From NCBI GenBank assembly GCA_041490445.1, contig JBGPTF010000013.1, forward strand, positions 1 through 64,000: DNA of 64,000 nucleotides, written 5' to 3'. The position numbers and the translations under genes were made by a program. Origin of the DNA: JBGPTF01 sp041490445 (GTDB taxonomy: Bacteria; Acidobacteriota; Terriglobia; Acidiferrales; UBA7541). Shown piece after piece: positions 51,875 through 60,385 of the stretch; position 1 is the stretch's first letter, and every line of letters starts with the position of its first letter. The notes beneath the pieces are model-generated. The model was given only the letters and a program-made list of their open reading frames with translations. It ran no database searches and was not told the origin of the DNA.

Positions 51875-53242
51875 ATGGCCACCGAACTTGCTCTTGAACG
51901 CCCGCTGCCGCAGAACCTCGATGCCGAGCGCAGCGTGCTGGGCGCGGTCCTGCTCGACAACCATACGCTCAACACCGCCATCGAAAAACTCAAGCCCGAA
52001 GATTTCTTCCTCGACCAGCATCGCAAAGTATTCGAGCAGATGATCACGCTGGGCGAGAAGCAGCAGGCCATCGATCTCGTCACGCTGACCGACGCGCTGC
52101 ACCGCACGGGCGAGTTGGAGGCCGCCGGGGGCGCCGCCTATCTCGCGCAGTTGGTGGACGGCGTGCCGCGGATTTCCAACGTCGAACATTACGCGCGAAT
52201 CATCAAAGAGAAGGCCGTCCTTCGCAACCTGGCTCACGCGGCGCACGCCATCCAGCAGCAGGCGCTGGACGCCGACGACGAAGCCGATTCCATTCTCGAC
52301 CGCGCTGAATCGCTCATCTTCCAACTTGCCGAAGAGCGCGTCCGTGCCGGCCTGGTGGGCGTGAAGGATCTTGTCCGCGAAAATTTCGAGCGCCTGGAGA
52401 AAATCTTCAGTGAAGGCCGCCGCGTCACCGGCCTGCCGACCGGCTACTCGCGGCTCGACAACGAAACTGCCGGGCTGCAGCCCTCCGAAGTGATCATCCT
52501 CGCGTCGCGTCCCTCGATGGGAAAAACGTCGCTGGCGCTGAACATCGCTGAAAACGTCTCGCTGCGCAGCGAAGGCCATCCGGTGGCGGTGTTCAGCCTG
52601 GAAATGTCGAAAGAATCGCTGTTGCTGCGCCTGCTCGCCTCGGAAGCGCGCGTGGACGCGCACAAATTCCGCACCGGCCACATGGCGAAGGATGACTGGC
52701 GCAGAATCACGGAATCCCTCGGGCGTCTGGCCGAAGCCCCGCTGTGGATTGATGACTCGGCGTCGTCCACGGTGATGGAAATGGGCGCGAAGGCGCGCCG
52801 GCTGAAACGCGACAAAGGGCTCTCGCTCGTCATCGTTGATTATCTGCAGCTCGTTGCATCGCGCGGCCACTTCGGCAACCGCAACGAAGAAGTTTCCAGC
52901 ATTTCACGTGCGCTGAAAGGCCTTGCCAAGGAATTGAAAGTGCCCGTGCTCGTGCTCAGCCAGTTGACCCGCGCGCCCGAACGCGAAGAGCGCCGGCCGC
53001 AGCTCGCGGACCTGCGCGAATCGGGCGCGATCGAGCAGGACGCCGACGTGGTTCTGTTCATTCACCGGCCGAATTTCTACAAAGCCGACATGCCCGAGGA
53101 AGACCGCGCCAAGTCCGAGCTGATCATTGCCAAGCAGCGCAACGGCCCTACCGGCACGGTGAATTTCATCTTCCTGAACAAGCACACTCGTTTTGAAGAA
53201 GCCGCTCCGGACGCCTGGGAGCAGCCGGAGCCGGAGTTCTAG
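51875..53242 (+). CDS. dnaB: Replicative DNA helicase
   Basis: DnaB is the hexameric 5'-3' replicative helicase. The 455-residue protein has an N-terminal all-alpha domain (1-110, DAERSVLGAVLLDNHTLNTA). A linker follows, then a RecA-like ATPase with Walker A at S211RPSMGKTS219, Walker B in LSLVIVDYLQLV, and FSLEMSKESLLLRLLASEAR. The start MATELALERPLPQNLDAERS is typical. The rpsF-rpsR-rplI-dnaB order is widespread in bacteria. Confidence 0.97.
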   Translation: MATELALERPLPQNLDAERSVLGAVLLDNHTLNTAIEKLKPEDFFLDQHRKVFEQMITLGEKQQAIDLVTLTDALHRTGELEAAGGAAYLAQLVDGVPRISNVEHYARIIKEKAVLRNLAHAAHAIQQQALDADDEADSILDRAESLIFQLAEERVRAGLVGVKDLVRENFERLEKIFSEGRRVTGLPTGYSRLDNETAGLQPSEVIILASRPSMGKTSLALNIAENVSLRSEGHPVAVFSLEMSKESLLLRLLASEARVDAHKFRTGHMAKDDWRRITESLGRLAEAPLWIDDSASSTVMEMGAKARRLKRDKGLSLVIVDYLQLVASRGHFGNRNEEVSSISRALKGLAKELKVPVLVLSQLTRAPEREERRPQLADLRESGAIEQDADVVLFIHRPNFYKADMPEEDRAKSELIIAKQRNGPTGTVNFIFLNKHTRFEEAAPDAWEQPEPEF

Positions 53243-53534
53243 CTCTCGTGCCGCGGGATTTCTTCGCGGCATGCCCCTACACCCGGATCGTGCCCCTGCG
53301 GGTACAGGTGTGTTGCCGTTACCTCGATCCGTTATCTGTGAAGAGCCTTCCTTGGGCTCGATTGCCCCTTTTAGGATGATTTGCGGCTGAGAACGTGCCA
53401 TTTGCGGAACAGCCGAGTGGCGACCGCCATCGGCCCTTCGTGTGCAACTGGGATTTTGCGATGTTTACTAGACCGCGCGAATTCGCACGCGTGCAGATTT
53501 CTCGCAGCGGCGTTTTGGAATAGTCTGGCATGCT

Positions 53535-54716
53535 ATGAAGATGGCGCGCGCAATTCAATTCGAAGGGCGTCCGGCGTGGGCGGAGATTTCTCTCGGCGCC
53601 ATTCTTCACAATCTCCGCGTCATTCGACAGAAGGTCGGCCGCAAGCGCAAAGTTCTCGCCATCGTGAAAGCGAATGCCTATGGACTCGGCTCGGTGGATA
53701 TATCCAAGGCGCTGGCGAAGGCGGGGACGGAGTGGCTGGGCGTCACCTGCACGAATGAAGGCGCGGAACTGCGCGACGCTGGCATCCGCACGCCGATTCT
53801 GGTGCTCACCGGCTTCTGGCCCGGGGAAGAGAGGGAGCTCCTGCGGTACGGGCTGACTCCCACCGTCACGCGAGTGCAGCAGTTGCGCTACCTCGAGCGC
53901 GCCGCCGCAGCCGCCCGTAACGGACGCGGCAAGCGCCGCAAGGTGCAATTCCACCTGAAAATCGATTCGGGCATGAACCGCCTGGGCGTCTTGCCCGGTG
54001 AACTCGATTCCTTCGTGCGCGCCCTGGCGAACTGCCCGCACCTCGCGCTGGGCGGCACGTACACGCACTTCGCTTCGGCGGAAACTTTTACGACCGAGCA
54101 AACCGAGCAGCAAGAAAAACTGTTCATTAAAACCGTCGAGCGCCTCCGCGCGGCGGGCATTTCTCCAGGTATCGTGCACATGGCCAACAGCGGCGCGATT
54201 TGCGCGCGTCCGAGCACCTGGGCGGATATGGTGCGTCCCGGCGCGGTGCTCTACGGCTACCACCAATCGTTCGATTCGGCGGAGGTGAAAACAAGAGTCA
54301 TGGCGGAGATGGACCTGCGCCCTTCACTGAGCTTGCGGGCGCGAATCATTTCGCTAAAGGACGTGCCGCCCGGCCAAGGAATCGGATACGGGGCGCGTTT
54401 TGTGACGGAACGACCGTCGCGGGTCGCCGTCATCGCGGCGGGCTACGCCGATGGGCTCGTTCGTCACCGGTCGAACCACGGCTGTGTGCTGGTGCGCGGC
54501 CGCCGCGCGCCGCTGGTGGGGATTATCTCGATGGATCTTACGATGGTGGACGTGACCGACGTTCCGGACGTTGCGCTTGGCGATGTGGTGACGATCTACG
54601 GGACCGACGGCGCGGCCGCGATCCACGTCTCAGATGTCGCTCGCGAGCTCGGCACGGTCACTTCCGACCTGCTTTGCGCCCTCGGCCGCCGCGTGCCTCG
54701 GTTTTATGTGCGCTAG
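53535..54716 (+). CDS. alr: Alanine racemase
   Basis: Alr supplies D-alanine for peptidoglycan. The PLP Lys is K45 in VLAIVKANAYGLG. The second catalytic residue, a Tyr, lies in GQGIGYGARFVTERPSRVAV near residue 283. Dimer and PLP contacts include HLKIDSGMNRLGVLPG and GTYTHFASAE. Position 51 is Leu, where most Alr sequences have His (KANAYGHG). The 393 residues are slightly long. It follows dnaB after a 292-bp gap with no gene. Confidence 0.94.
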   Translation: MKMARAIQFEGRPAWAEISLGAILHNLRVIRQKVGRKRKVLAIVKANAYGLGSVDISKALAKAGTEWLGVTCTNEGAELRDAGIRTPILVLTGFWPGEERELLRYGLTPTVTRVQQLRYLERAAAAARNGRGKRRKVQFHLKIDSGMNRLGVLPGELDSFVRALANCPHLALGGTYTHFASAETFTTEQTEQQEKLFIKTVERLRAAGISPGIVHMANSGAICARPSTWADMVRPGAVLYGYHQSFDSAEVKTRVMAEMDLRPSLSLRARIISLKDVPPGQGIGYGARFVTERPSRVAVIAAGYADGLVRHRSNHGCVLVRGRRAPLVGIISMDLTMVDVTDVPDVALGDVVTIYGTDGAAAIHVSDVARELGTVTSDLLCALGRRVPRFYVR

Positions 54717-54899
54717 CTGCCCAACACCATTCCCTTCCGTGTTATAGTATTTGAACTTGTTCGTATCATAGACGTTTATAAGAAAGACTTTTAATACCGG
54801 CGGTTGCCGACAGATTATCATAAGCGCCGGAGAATACAGAACAGAGCATCTAGATCATTCAAGCTCTATGAACTTTCATACGATTCATAAGGAGCCGAA
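54717..54899. promoter_or_regulatory. AT-rich promoter region of the PIN/TRAM-ispD block
   Basis: This 183-bp spacer is unusually AT-rich for the region. It holds a possible promoter, TTGAAC, 18 bp, TTTATA. A CCGGCG (54797-54802) and CGCCGG (54825-54830) inverted repeat encloses an AT-rich loop. An AAGGAG lies 5 bases before the next ATG. The hairpin may be an operator or a leader structure. It is a likely start point for the 54.9-59.3 kb run. Confidence 0.35.
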
Positions 54900-56120
54900 A
54901 TGGCACGCACTCCTAATCAATCTTCGCGCAGTACCCCCTCGTTAACCGGCGAGTCTGCCCCGGCAAGACCCAGCCCGCACTTCCGAGCCGAGGAAAGCCA
55001 CGTCGGCAGCATGTGGGACATGCTCTTCCTGCGCGTGATCTTCACGATCGTCTGCGCAGCGGCGGGCTACCATTTTCATCCGTTTTCGCTGTCGAAAGCG
55101 GCAGCGGCGCTGACGGGATTCGGATTTGCCATCATCGTAATTCTGTTTGAAATCCGTCTGCGGCGCGCCAGTCTCCGCCGGCTGATCGGCGCCGCCTCGG
55201 GTTCAATCCTCGGCATCCTCGGCGCTTATCTGATAACGCTGGTGTTGTCGCACACGGCGATTCCGGAAGGGGAACGGTCGTTTATCGGGCTGGCCGTTTT
55301 TCTGGTGATGACCTACGTCGGGCTGGTCATCGGCGCCAACAAGGGCGACATGCTGAACCTTCAGGCGTTCGGCGGCCTGTTCGGCAGCGAGCGCAGCACG
55401 AAGCGCATGCCCAAAGTGCTTGATACCAGCGTGATCATCGATGGGCGCGTGGCCGACATCGCCGAGGCGAACTTCATCGACGGAACGCTGGTGATTCCCC
55501 AATTCGTTCTGCGCGAATTGCAGATGGTGGCGGATTCCGCCGATCCTCTGAAACGCCAGCGGGGACGCCGCGGCCTTGAAGTGCTCCAGCGCATCCAGAA
55601 AATGCCGCACCTCGATGTCCAGATCGCCGACGACGATTTCCAGAATATCGCCGACGTGGACATGAAACTGATTGAGCTGGCGAAACGCTATGACGCCCGC
55701 ATCATCACGAACGATTTCAACCTGAACAAGGTCGCCTCGCTCCAGGGCATCGAAATCGAAAACGTCAATCAACTGGCGAACGCGCTGAAGCCCGTCGTGC
55801 TGCCGGGCGAAGGCATGCGCGTGTTCATTCTCCGCGAGGGCAAGGAATACAACCAGGGGGTCGCATACCTCGACGACGGCACGATGGTGGTGGTGGACGG
55901 CGCGCGGAAGATGATCAACAAGACGGTCGACATCACCGTCACCTCGGTGCATCAGACCACTGCGGGCAAGATGATCTTCGGCCGGTACGATGACCGCAGC
56001 GAGCCGTCCTCGCGCTCGCAAGCAGGCGCGAATGCCGCGCTCGAAACGCGCTCGGCGGACGCCCAGCCGGGCGGTGAACGCCCGCCGCGGCCGACTTCGC
56101 CGGAGTCCGGCCGCTCATGA
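54900..56120 (+). CDS. PIN and TRAM domain membrane protein (YacL/PilT-type)
   Basis: The 406-residue protein has three or four N-terminal transmembrane helices (about 45-145). A PIN domain with acidic residues follows (KVLDTSVIIDGRVADIAEAN, VDMKLIELAKRYDARIITND). A TRAM-like beta domain comes next (RVFILREGKEYNQGVAYLDD). The C-terminal tail is disordered, Pro/Ser/Arg-rich. This architecture is the membrane PIN family often next to ispD. It may be a membrane-linked RNase. Confidence 0.88.
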   Translation: MARTPNQSSRSTPSLTGESAPARPSPHFRAEESHVGSMWDMLFLRVIFTIVCAAAGYHFHPFSLSKAAAALTGFGFAIIVILFEIRLRRASLRRLIGAASGSILGILGAYLITLVLSHTAIPEGERSFIGLAVFLVMTYVGLVIGANKGDMLNLQAFGGLFGSERSTKRMPKVLDTSVIIDGRVADIAEANFIDGTLVIPQFVLRELQMVADSADPLKRQRGRRGLEVLQRIQKMPHLDVQIADDDFQNIADVDMKLIELAKRYDARIITNDFNLNKVASLQGIEIENVNQLANALKPVVLPGEGMRVFILREGKEYNQGVAYLDDGTMVVVDGARKMINKTVDITVTSVHQTTAGKMIFGRYDDRSEPSSRSQAGANAALETRSADAQPGGERPPRPTSPESGRS

Positions 56121-56244
56121 TCTTTTTCTTGTGCCTCCCGCTGGGCCACACCGCCTGTCGCGGCTAGGCAAGGTGCGACATGACGACAGAGCGGGCTTTC
56201 CCATCGCTTCATGGCCACGGTTGCGCTAGACTTTTACCCCCTCG

Positions 56245-56961
56245 ATGAGCCGCATCGCCGCCATACTGCCGGCCGCCGGACTTGGCACCCGCATGGGCGC
56301 CGAGACGCCAAAGCAGTTCCTCGAACTCGACGGCGTCCCGCTCGTGGTGTTCACGCTCCGCCGACTGGCTTCCTGTCCAGCCATTACAGAATTCCTGATT
56401 GCCGCGCGAGCCGAGGGAGTGGGCGAACTCGAAGCGCGCGTGGCGCAGGAGAAACTTGGCCGGCCGGTCCGCGTGGTGCGTGGCGGCGACTCGCGCCAGG
56501 AGTCCGTGGGGAACGCGCTGGCGCAGTTGGCGCCAGATACGGAAATCGTGATCGTGCACGATGCGGTGCGGCCATTCGTCACACGCGAGCAAATCGAGCG
56601 CATCATCGCCGAAGCGCGGGCCTGCGGCGCCGCGATACTCGGCATTCCCGCGATTGACACGATCAAAGAAGTCCGGCGCACCAGCCAGCCCGAAGACGTT
56701 GCGCTGGTCACGGCGACGATTCCCCGGGAACGCATCGTCCTGGCGCAGACGCCGCAGGCGTTTTCGTTCGCGATCCTGAAGGAAGCGTTCGCGCGGGCAC
56801 AACAGGATGGCGTCACCGCTTCGGACGAAGCCGCGCTGGTCGAGCGCATCGGCCGCGATGTCCACGTCGTCCTCGGCTCGGAGCGAAACCTGAAAATCAC
56901 GCGCCCCGCGGATATGGATCTCGCCCGGTTTTATCTCGATCAGGAGCGCCGCAAGCCATAA
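56245..56961 (+). CDS. ispD: 2-C-methyl-D-erythritol 4-phosphate cytidylyltransferase
   Basis: IspD makes CDP-methylerythritol from MEP and CTP. The 238-residue protein has the CTP-binding ILPAAGLGTRMGAETPKQFL, the VRGGDSRQESVGNAL and VHDAVRPFVTREQIERIIAE blocks, and QTPQAFSFAILKEAF. It lies 2 bp before the ispF fusion gene and is in the same run as the PIN protein. The start is ATG at 56245. Confidence 0.96.
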   Translation: MSRIAAILPAAGLGTRMGAETPKQFLELDGVPLVVFTLRRLASCPAITEFLIAARAEGVGELEARVAQEKLGRPVRVVRGGDSRQESVGNALAQLAPDTEIVIVHDAVRPFVTREQIERIIAEARACGAAILGIPAIDTIKEVRRTSQPEDVALVTATIPRERIVLAQTPQAFSFAILKEAFARAQQDGVTASDEAALVERIGRDVHVVLGSERNLKITRPADMDLARFYLDQERRKP

Positions 56962-56963
56962 CC

Positions 56964-57914
56964 ATGTTTGAGCGATTCAGCGAGAAAGCCCGTCGCGCAA
57001 TTTTCTTCGCGCGATACTACGTCACGCAGGATATGGATTCACAGATTCGTCCAGTCCATTTGTTGGCAGGGATCCATCGCGAGGCGCCAACTCTTCTCGA
57101 GATGGCGGGCTTGACTGGGAAAGCCATGCTTGCATTGCGCAATTCGCCGGATCTCGTGACAAGGGGCGCGAATCGTAACAACTTCTCAAATGAGGTGCCC
57201 CTCGACGAACCTGCAAAGCGGGCGCTGCTGCTCGCTGACAAGCAGGCCTCGAACCGAAAACCACAACGGGTCGAACTGGCAGACCTCCTCATGGCAGTTT
57301 TCCACTCTGATCTTGTGCTCCAGAAGAAACTCATTGAGTTGAATGTCACCGAAGAGAAAATCAATGCCGCTTGCCAGAAATATACAGGCCCAGAAGCGAT
57401 GGATGCTTCTTGGGGGGAAAGGGCCAACTACCTTTACGTTTCGACGAGTTCCGGCATCGGCTACGACCTGCACCGGCTGGCCGAAGGGCGGAAGCTGATT
57501 CTCGGCGGCATCGAGGTGCCGTTCGAGAAAGGGCCCGTGGGCCATTCGGACGGAGACGCGCTCGCGCACGCGATTTGCGACGCCCTGCTCGGCGCGGCGG
57601 GGCTCGGCGACATCGGCACGCATTTCCCCGATTCCGACCCGGAGTGGAAGGACGCCTCCAGTCTCAAGTTCCTCGAACGCACGCGGCAATTGCTCGACGA
57701 GCGCGGCCTGCGGATCACTCATATTGACGCGATCGTGATTCTGGAGCGGCCGAAGCTGGGCCCGCGCTTTCCGGCCATGCGCGTGGCGCTCGCCAAAGCG
57801 CTGGGGATTGCCGTCGAGCAGATCAATCTGAAAGCCAAGACGAACGAAGGCGTCGGCGAAATCGGCCGCGGGGAAGCCATCGCCGCGCAGGCTATTGCGA
57901 CGATCGAGCGTTAA
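56964..57914 (+). CDS. ispF: ClpN domain fused to 2-C-methyl-D-erythritol 2,4-cyclodiphosphate synthase
   Basis: The 316-residue reading has two parts in one frame. Residues 1 to about 140 are a Clp-repeat N domain (MFERFSEKARRAIFFARYYV, DSQIRPVHLLAGIHREAPTL), as found in ClpC/ClpA adaptors. Residues 163-316 are complete IspF, which cyclises CDP-ME-2-phosphate: SGIGYDLHRLAEGRKLILGG with D168 and H170, then SDGDALAHAICDALLGAAGL and KTNEGVGEIGRGEAIAAQAI. No stop or good start separates them; the only internal ATG before IspF is 57399 (Met146). So this is a true fusion or an IspF translated from Met146. Confidence 0.9.
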   Translation: MFERFSEKARRAIFFARYYVTQDMDSQIRPVHLLAGIHREAPTLLEMAGLTGKAMLALRNSPDLVTRGANRNNFSNEVPLDEPAKRALLLADKQASNRKPQRVELADLLMAVFHSDLVLQKKLIELNVTEEKINAACQKYTGPEAMDASWGERANYLYVSTSSGIGYDLHRLAEGRKLILGGIEVPFEKGPVGHSDGDALAHAICDALLGAAGLGDIGTHFPDSDPEWKDASSLKFLERTRQLLDERGLRITHIDAIVILERPKLGPRFPAMRVALAKALGIAVEQINLKAKTNEGVGEIGRGEAIAAQAIATIER

Positions 57915-57981
57915 TCGCGCGCCTCCTTTTCCGCTTCTCTTTTCCATTTTCTTTCACTCATTACGCTAGAATCGTTGCTCG

Positions 57982-58527
57982 ATGCTTTCCGAACACGAAA
58001 CGGAGTCCGTCGCCGCGGTCAATCCCTGGACCGGCACGGACGTGACCGCCATCCTGCGTGAACGCGGCTGGCTGGGCGAAGCAACTGGACCGGAGATTGA
58101 CGCCTGGGCCGCGCAGGCCGCTGCCTTGCTCGGTCCACATGCGACCGACCGGCCGGCGCTCGAAGCTCTGCTCGCGCTGGTTTTTCACTACGACGCGCCG
58201 GTGAATCTCGCAAGTCCGGAAAACCACGCGGTGCTCACGCGCGCCGGCGCTCGCGAAGTGATCCGCGAGCTGGCAAACCGTGCGCTCGATGGCGGAGAGA
58301 TTGATTCCGACCGCTTTAAGGTAATCATCAATGAACTGAAGGACCGGATGCGGTATCGTGGCCGCGAACTGTTCCATCCGATTCGCCTCGCCCTGGCCGG
58401 CCGCGCGGGCGAAGGCGAGTTCGACCGCGTGATCCTGCTTCTCGATCGGGCGACGAAGCTTCCCTTTGCAGTGGCGGTGAAGGGCGCGCGGCAGAGGATG
58501 CTCGAATTCTGCGCCGCGCTGGACTGA
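57982..58527 (+). CDS. Free-standing glutamyl-tRNA synthetase C-terminal-domain-like protein
   Basis: The 181-residue protein has no catalytic (HIGH/KMSKS) motifs. Its second half (REVIRELANRALDGGEIDSD, KDRMRYRGRELFHPIRLALA, GRAGEGEFDRVILLLDRATK) strongly recalls the anticodon-binding C-terminal domain of bacterial GluRS (the PLFHPLRVALTGR type motif). The first part is helical and may be the rest of that domain. It could bind tRNA or act as a stand-alone module. It sits between ispF and rlmB on the same strand. Confidence 0.7.
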   Translation: MLSEHETESVAAVNPWTGTDVTAILRERGWLGEATGPEIDAWAAQAAALLGPHATDRPALEALLALVFHYDAPVNLASPENHAVLTRAGAREVIRELANRALDGGEIDSDRFKVIINELKDRMRYRGRELFHPIRLALAGRAGEGEFDRVILLLDRATKLPFAVAVKGARQRMLEFCAALD

Positions 58528-58562
58528 AGATTGCCAGAAAGGCGCGGAGAACAGTAAGAAGA

Positions 58563-59315
58563 ATGGAAAAGCTGCTTGGCATCCACGCGGTGGAAGAGGC
58601 GCTCAGCGCCGGGCACGCGATCGATCGAATTGCGATTGCGCGCGGCCGCCACGGTGAGCGGATTGAGGAGATCGTGCGGCGCGCCCGCGAGCGCGGCATT
58701 CCGGTCCGGTTCGAAGATCGCGCCCAGATTGACCGGTTGGCCGGGACGCGCGAACACCAGGGCGTGGTGGCCCTGGCGGCAGCCCGCGCGGCGAAGAACC
58801 TGGAAGACATCCTCGCGTCGAGCACTTCGAGGGGATTGCTTGTGCTGCTGGACGGGGTCGAAGACCCGCACAATCTGGGCGCGATCGTACGGACCGCGCT
58901 GGCTGCGGGCGCCGACGGCGTTGTGATCCCTGAGCGCCGCGCCGCGGGCCTGACGGAAACGGTTGCCCGCGCCTCCGCCGGAGCGCTCGAACATCTGCCG
59001 GTCGCTCGCGTGAAAAATATCGCGCGGACCATGGAGGAGCTGAAGGAAGCGGGCTACTGGCTGATCGGGCTCGACGAGCACGCGGAGAAGCCTTACACCG
59101 AGGCGGATTTTGGCGGCAAGGTCGCACTGGTGTTCGGCAGCGAGGGGGAGGGGCTGCACGAGCTGGTTCGCAAGCGCTGCGATTTTGTCGTTTCGATTCC
59201 CACGTCAGGGCCGGTGCTCTCGCTGAACGTGTCGGTGGCCGCTGGTGTCGTTCTTTTTGAAGTCGTCCGCCAGCGAAAATCGAGACTCGCCATCAACGCA
59301 GAGAAAATCCGGTAA
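58563..59315 (+). CDS. rlmB: 23S rRNA (guanosine-2'-O)-methyltransferase RlmB
   Basis: The 250-residue SPOUT methyltransferase is of the SpoU/TrmH type. It has a substrate-binding N domain (MEKLLGIHAVEEALSAGHAI) and the knot motifs VLLDGVEDPHNLGAIVRTAL, VALVFGSEGEGLHELVRKRC and IPTSGPVLSLNVSVAAGVVL. It should 2'-O-methylate a guanosine of 23S rRNA (G2251 in E. coli). Close family members target tRNA, so the exact site is inferred. Confidence 0.93.
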   Translation: MEKLLGIHAVEEALSAGHAIDRIAIARGRHGERIEEIVRRARERGIPVRFEDRAQIDRLAGTREHQGVVALAAARAAKNLEDILASSTSRGLLVLLDGVEDPHNLGAIVRTALAAGADGVVIPERRAAGLTETVARASAGALEHLPVARVKNIARTMEELKEAGYWLIGLDEHAEKPYTEADFGGKVALVFGSEGEGLHELVRKRCDFVVSIPTSGPVLSLNVSVAAGVVLFEVVRQRKSRLAINAEKIR

Positions 59316-59388
59316 ACATTTTATCTTCTCTTTCCGTGGGAAACCTTCACCCCGCGGTGCATCGACCGGGGCAAATCGCGCGCCGGGC

Positions 59389-59937
59389 CTACTTGTCGTA
59401 TTGCAGCAGCGAGAAGACATCCATGCCGGGAAGTTTCGCCCGGCCATGCAGAAAGCTCAGTTCGACCGCAAACGCCGCGCCGGTGACATTGCCGCCCAGT
59501 TGGCGCACGAGCTTCACCGTGGCCGACGCAGTGCCGCCGGTGGCGAGCAAGTCGTCGCAGATGAGCACGCGCTGGCCCGGCTTGATGGCGTCCTGATGAA
59601 TCTCGAGCGAATCCGTACCGTATTCGAGCTCATACGTGACACTCGTGGTCTTCCACGGCAACTTCTTCGGCTTGCGCACGGGGACAAAGCCGGCGCCCAG
59701 CCGAAATGCCAGCGCCGGCGCGAAAATGAAGCCGCGGGCTTCGATGCCCGCCACGATGTCAACCGGGTGGCCGGCATAGTGCTCGCACAAGCGCTCGACC
59801 AGCGTGTGAAAGCCCCGCCCGTCCTGGAGGAGGGTGGTCAGGTCGTAGAAAAGAATTCCGGGCTTCGGGTGGTCCGGGATCTCGCGGATGAGTTTTTTCA
59901 GTTCGTCCATGCTCAGGATGTCCTTTTCACCAGTCAT
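59389..59937 (-). CDS. apt: Adenine phosphoribosyltransferase
   Basis: Apt salvages adenine to AMP with PRPP. The PRPP loop is VLICDDLLATGGTASATVKL. The substrate region has GIEARGFIFAPALAFRLGAG and PVRKPKKLPWKT. The 182 residues from ATG 59937 are normal; MDELKKLI at 59910 is an alternative start. The gene overlaps the acylphosphatase stop by 11 bases, so the two are co-translated. A longer frame to 60078 overlaps that gene fully and is rejected. Confidence 0.95.
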   Translation of the reverse strand: MTGEKDILSMDELKKLIREIPDHPKPGILFYDLTTLLQDGRGFHTLVERLCEHYAGHPVDIVAGIEARGFIFAPALAFRLGAGFVPVRKPKKLPWKTTSVTYELEYGTDSLEIHQDAIKPGQRVLICDDLLATGGTASATVKLVRQLGGNVTGAAFAVELSFLHGRAKLPGMDVFSLLQYDK

Positions 59938-60223
59938 CGTGTTCAATCGAAAATTGATCTGCAAAGCGCGGCTTGATCGGCGCGGCGTCTTCGGCGACTT
60001 CCTCGACCGAGGCCGAGCGCGGGCCGCGTTCGAGTTCGGCGCGCAGGGCGGCAAGCTGTGCGCGCCGGCCGATGGCATATATCTCGACGCGGCCGTCGCG
60101 CAGATTCTTGACGTATCCGGCCACTCCGAGACGGCTGGCCGCGCGCGAGGCGAAAAAACGAAAGCCCACCCCCTGCACCATCCCGGAAACGTAGTAGCGC
60201 CTGGCTTCGAGTTTCTCCCTCAC
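59927..60223 (-). CDS. Acylphosphatase
   Basis: This 98-residue enzyme hydrolyses acyl phosphates such as carbamoyl and 1,3-bisphosphoglycerate. The signature RRYYVSGMVQGVGFRFFASR contains the phosphate loop and catalytic Arg, and the Asn is in VAGYVKNLRDGRVEIYAIG. Length and fold match the family. Its stop overlaps apt, which it precedes in the operon. Confidence 0.94.
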   Translation of the reverse strand: MREKLEARRYYVSGMVQGVGFRFFASRAASRLGVAGYVKNLRDGRVEIYAIGRRAQLAALRAELERGPRSASVEEVAEDAAPIKPRFADQFSIEHDDW

Positions 60224-60385
60224 AAACGGCGCGGCACAGCAGCCGCAAGCGAGCGATTCTAACAGAGGATTCGCGCGCGAGCTATCGAGACCGGCGAAGA
60301 TGGGATGACGGGCGCCTCATCGAAGCCTTTATCCAACTCGAGCGCAATGGCGCCGCAGGGCGTGGTCATGGGAGAATCCCTGCCG

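Noticed and set aside
53249..53271. TGCCGCG...CGCGGCA hairpin after dnaB as a terminator
   Set aside because: The 7-bp stem is real but no T-run follows, so it does not meet an intrinsic-terminator pattern.
56964..57914. Assembly frameshift making two genes look fused (ClpN and IspF)
   Set aside because: A frameshift would normally create stops in high-GC DNA, and here both parts are complete and in one frame. It is kept as a finding but not proven.
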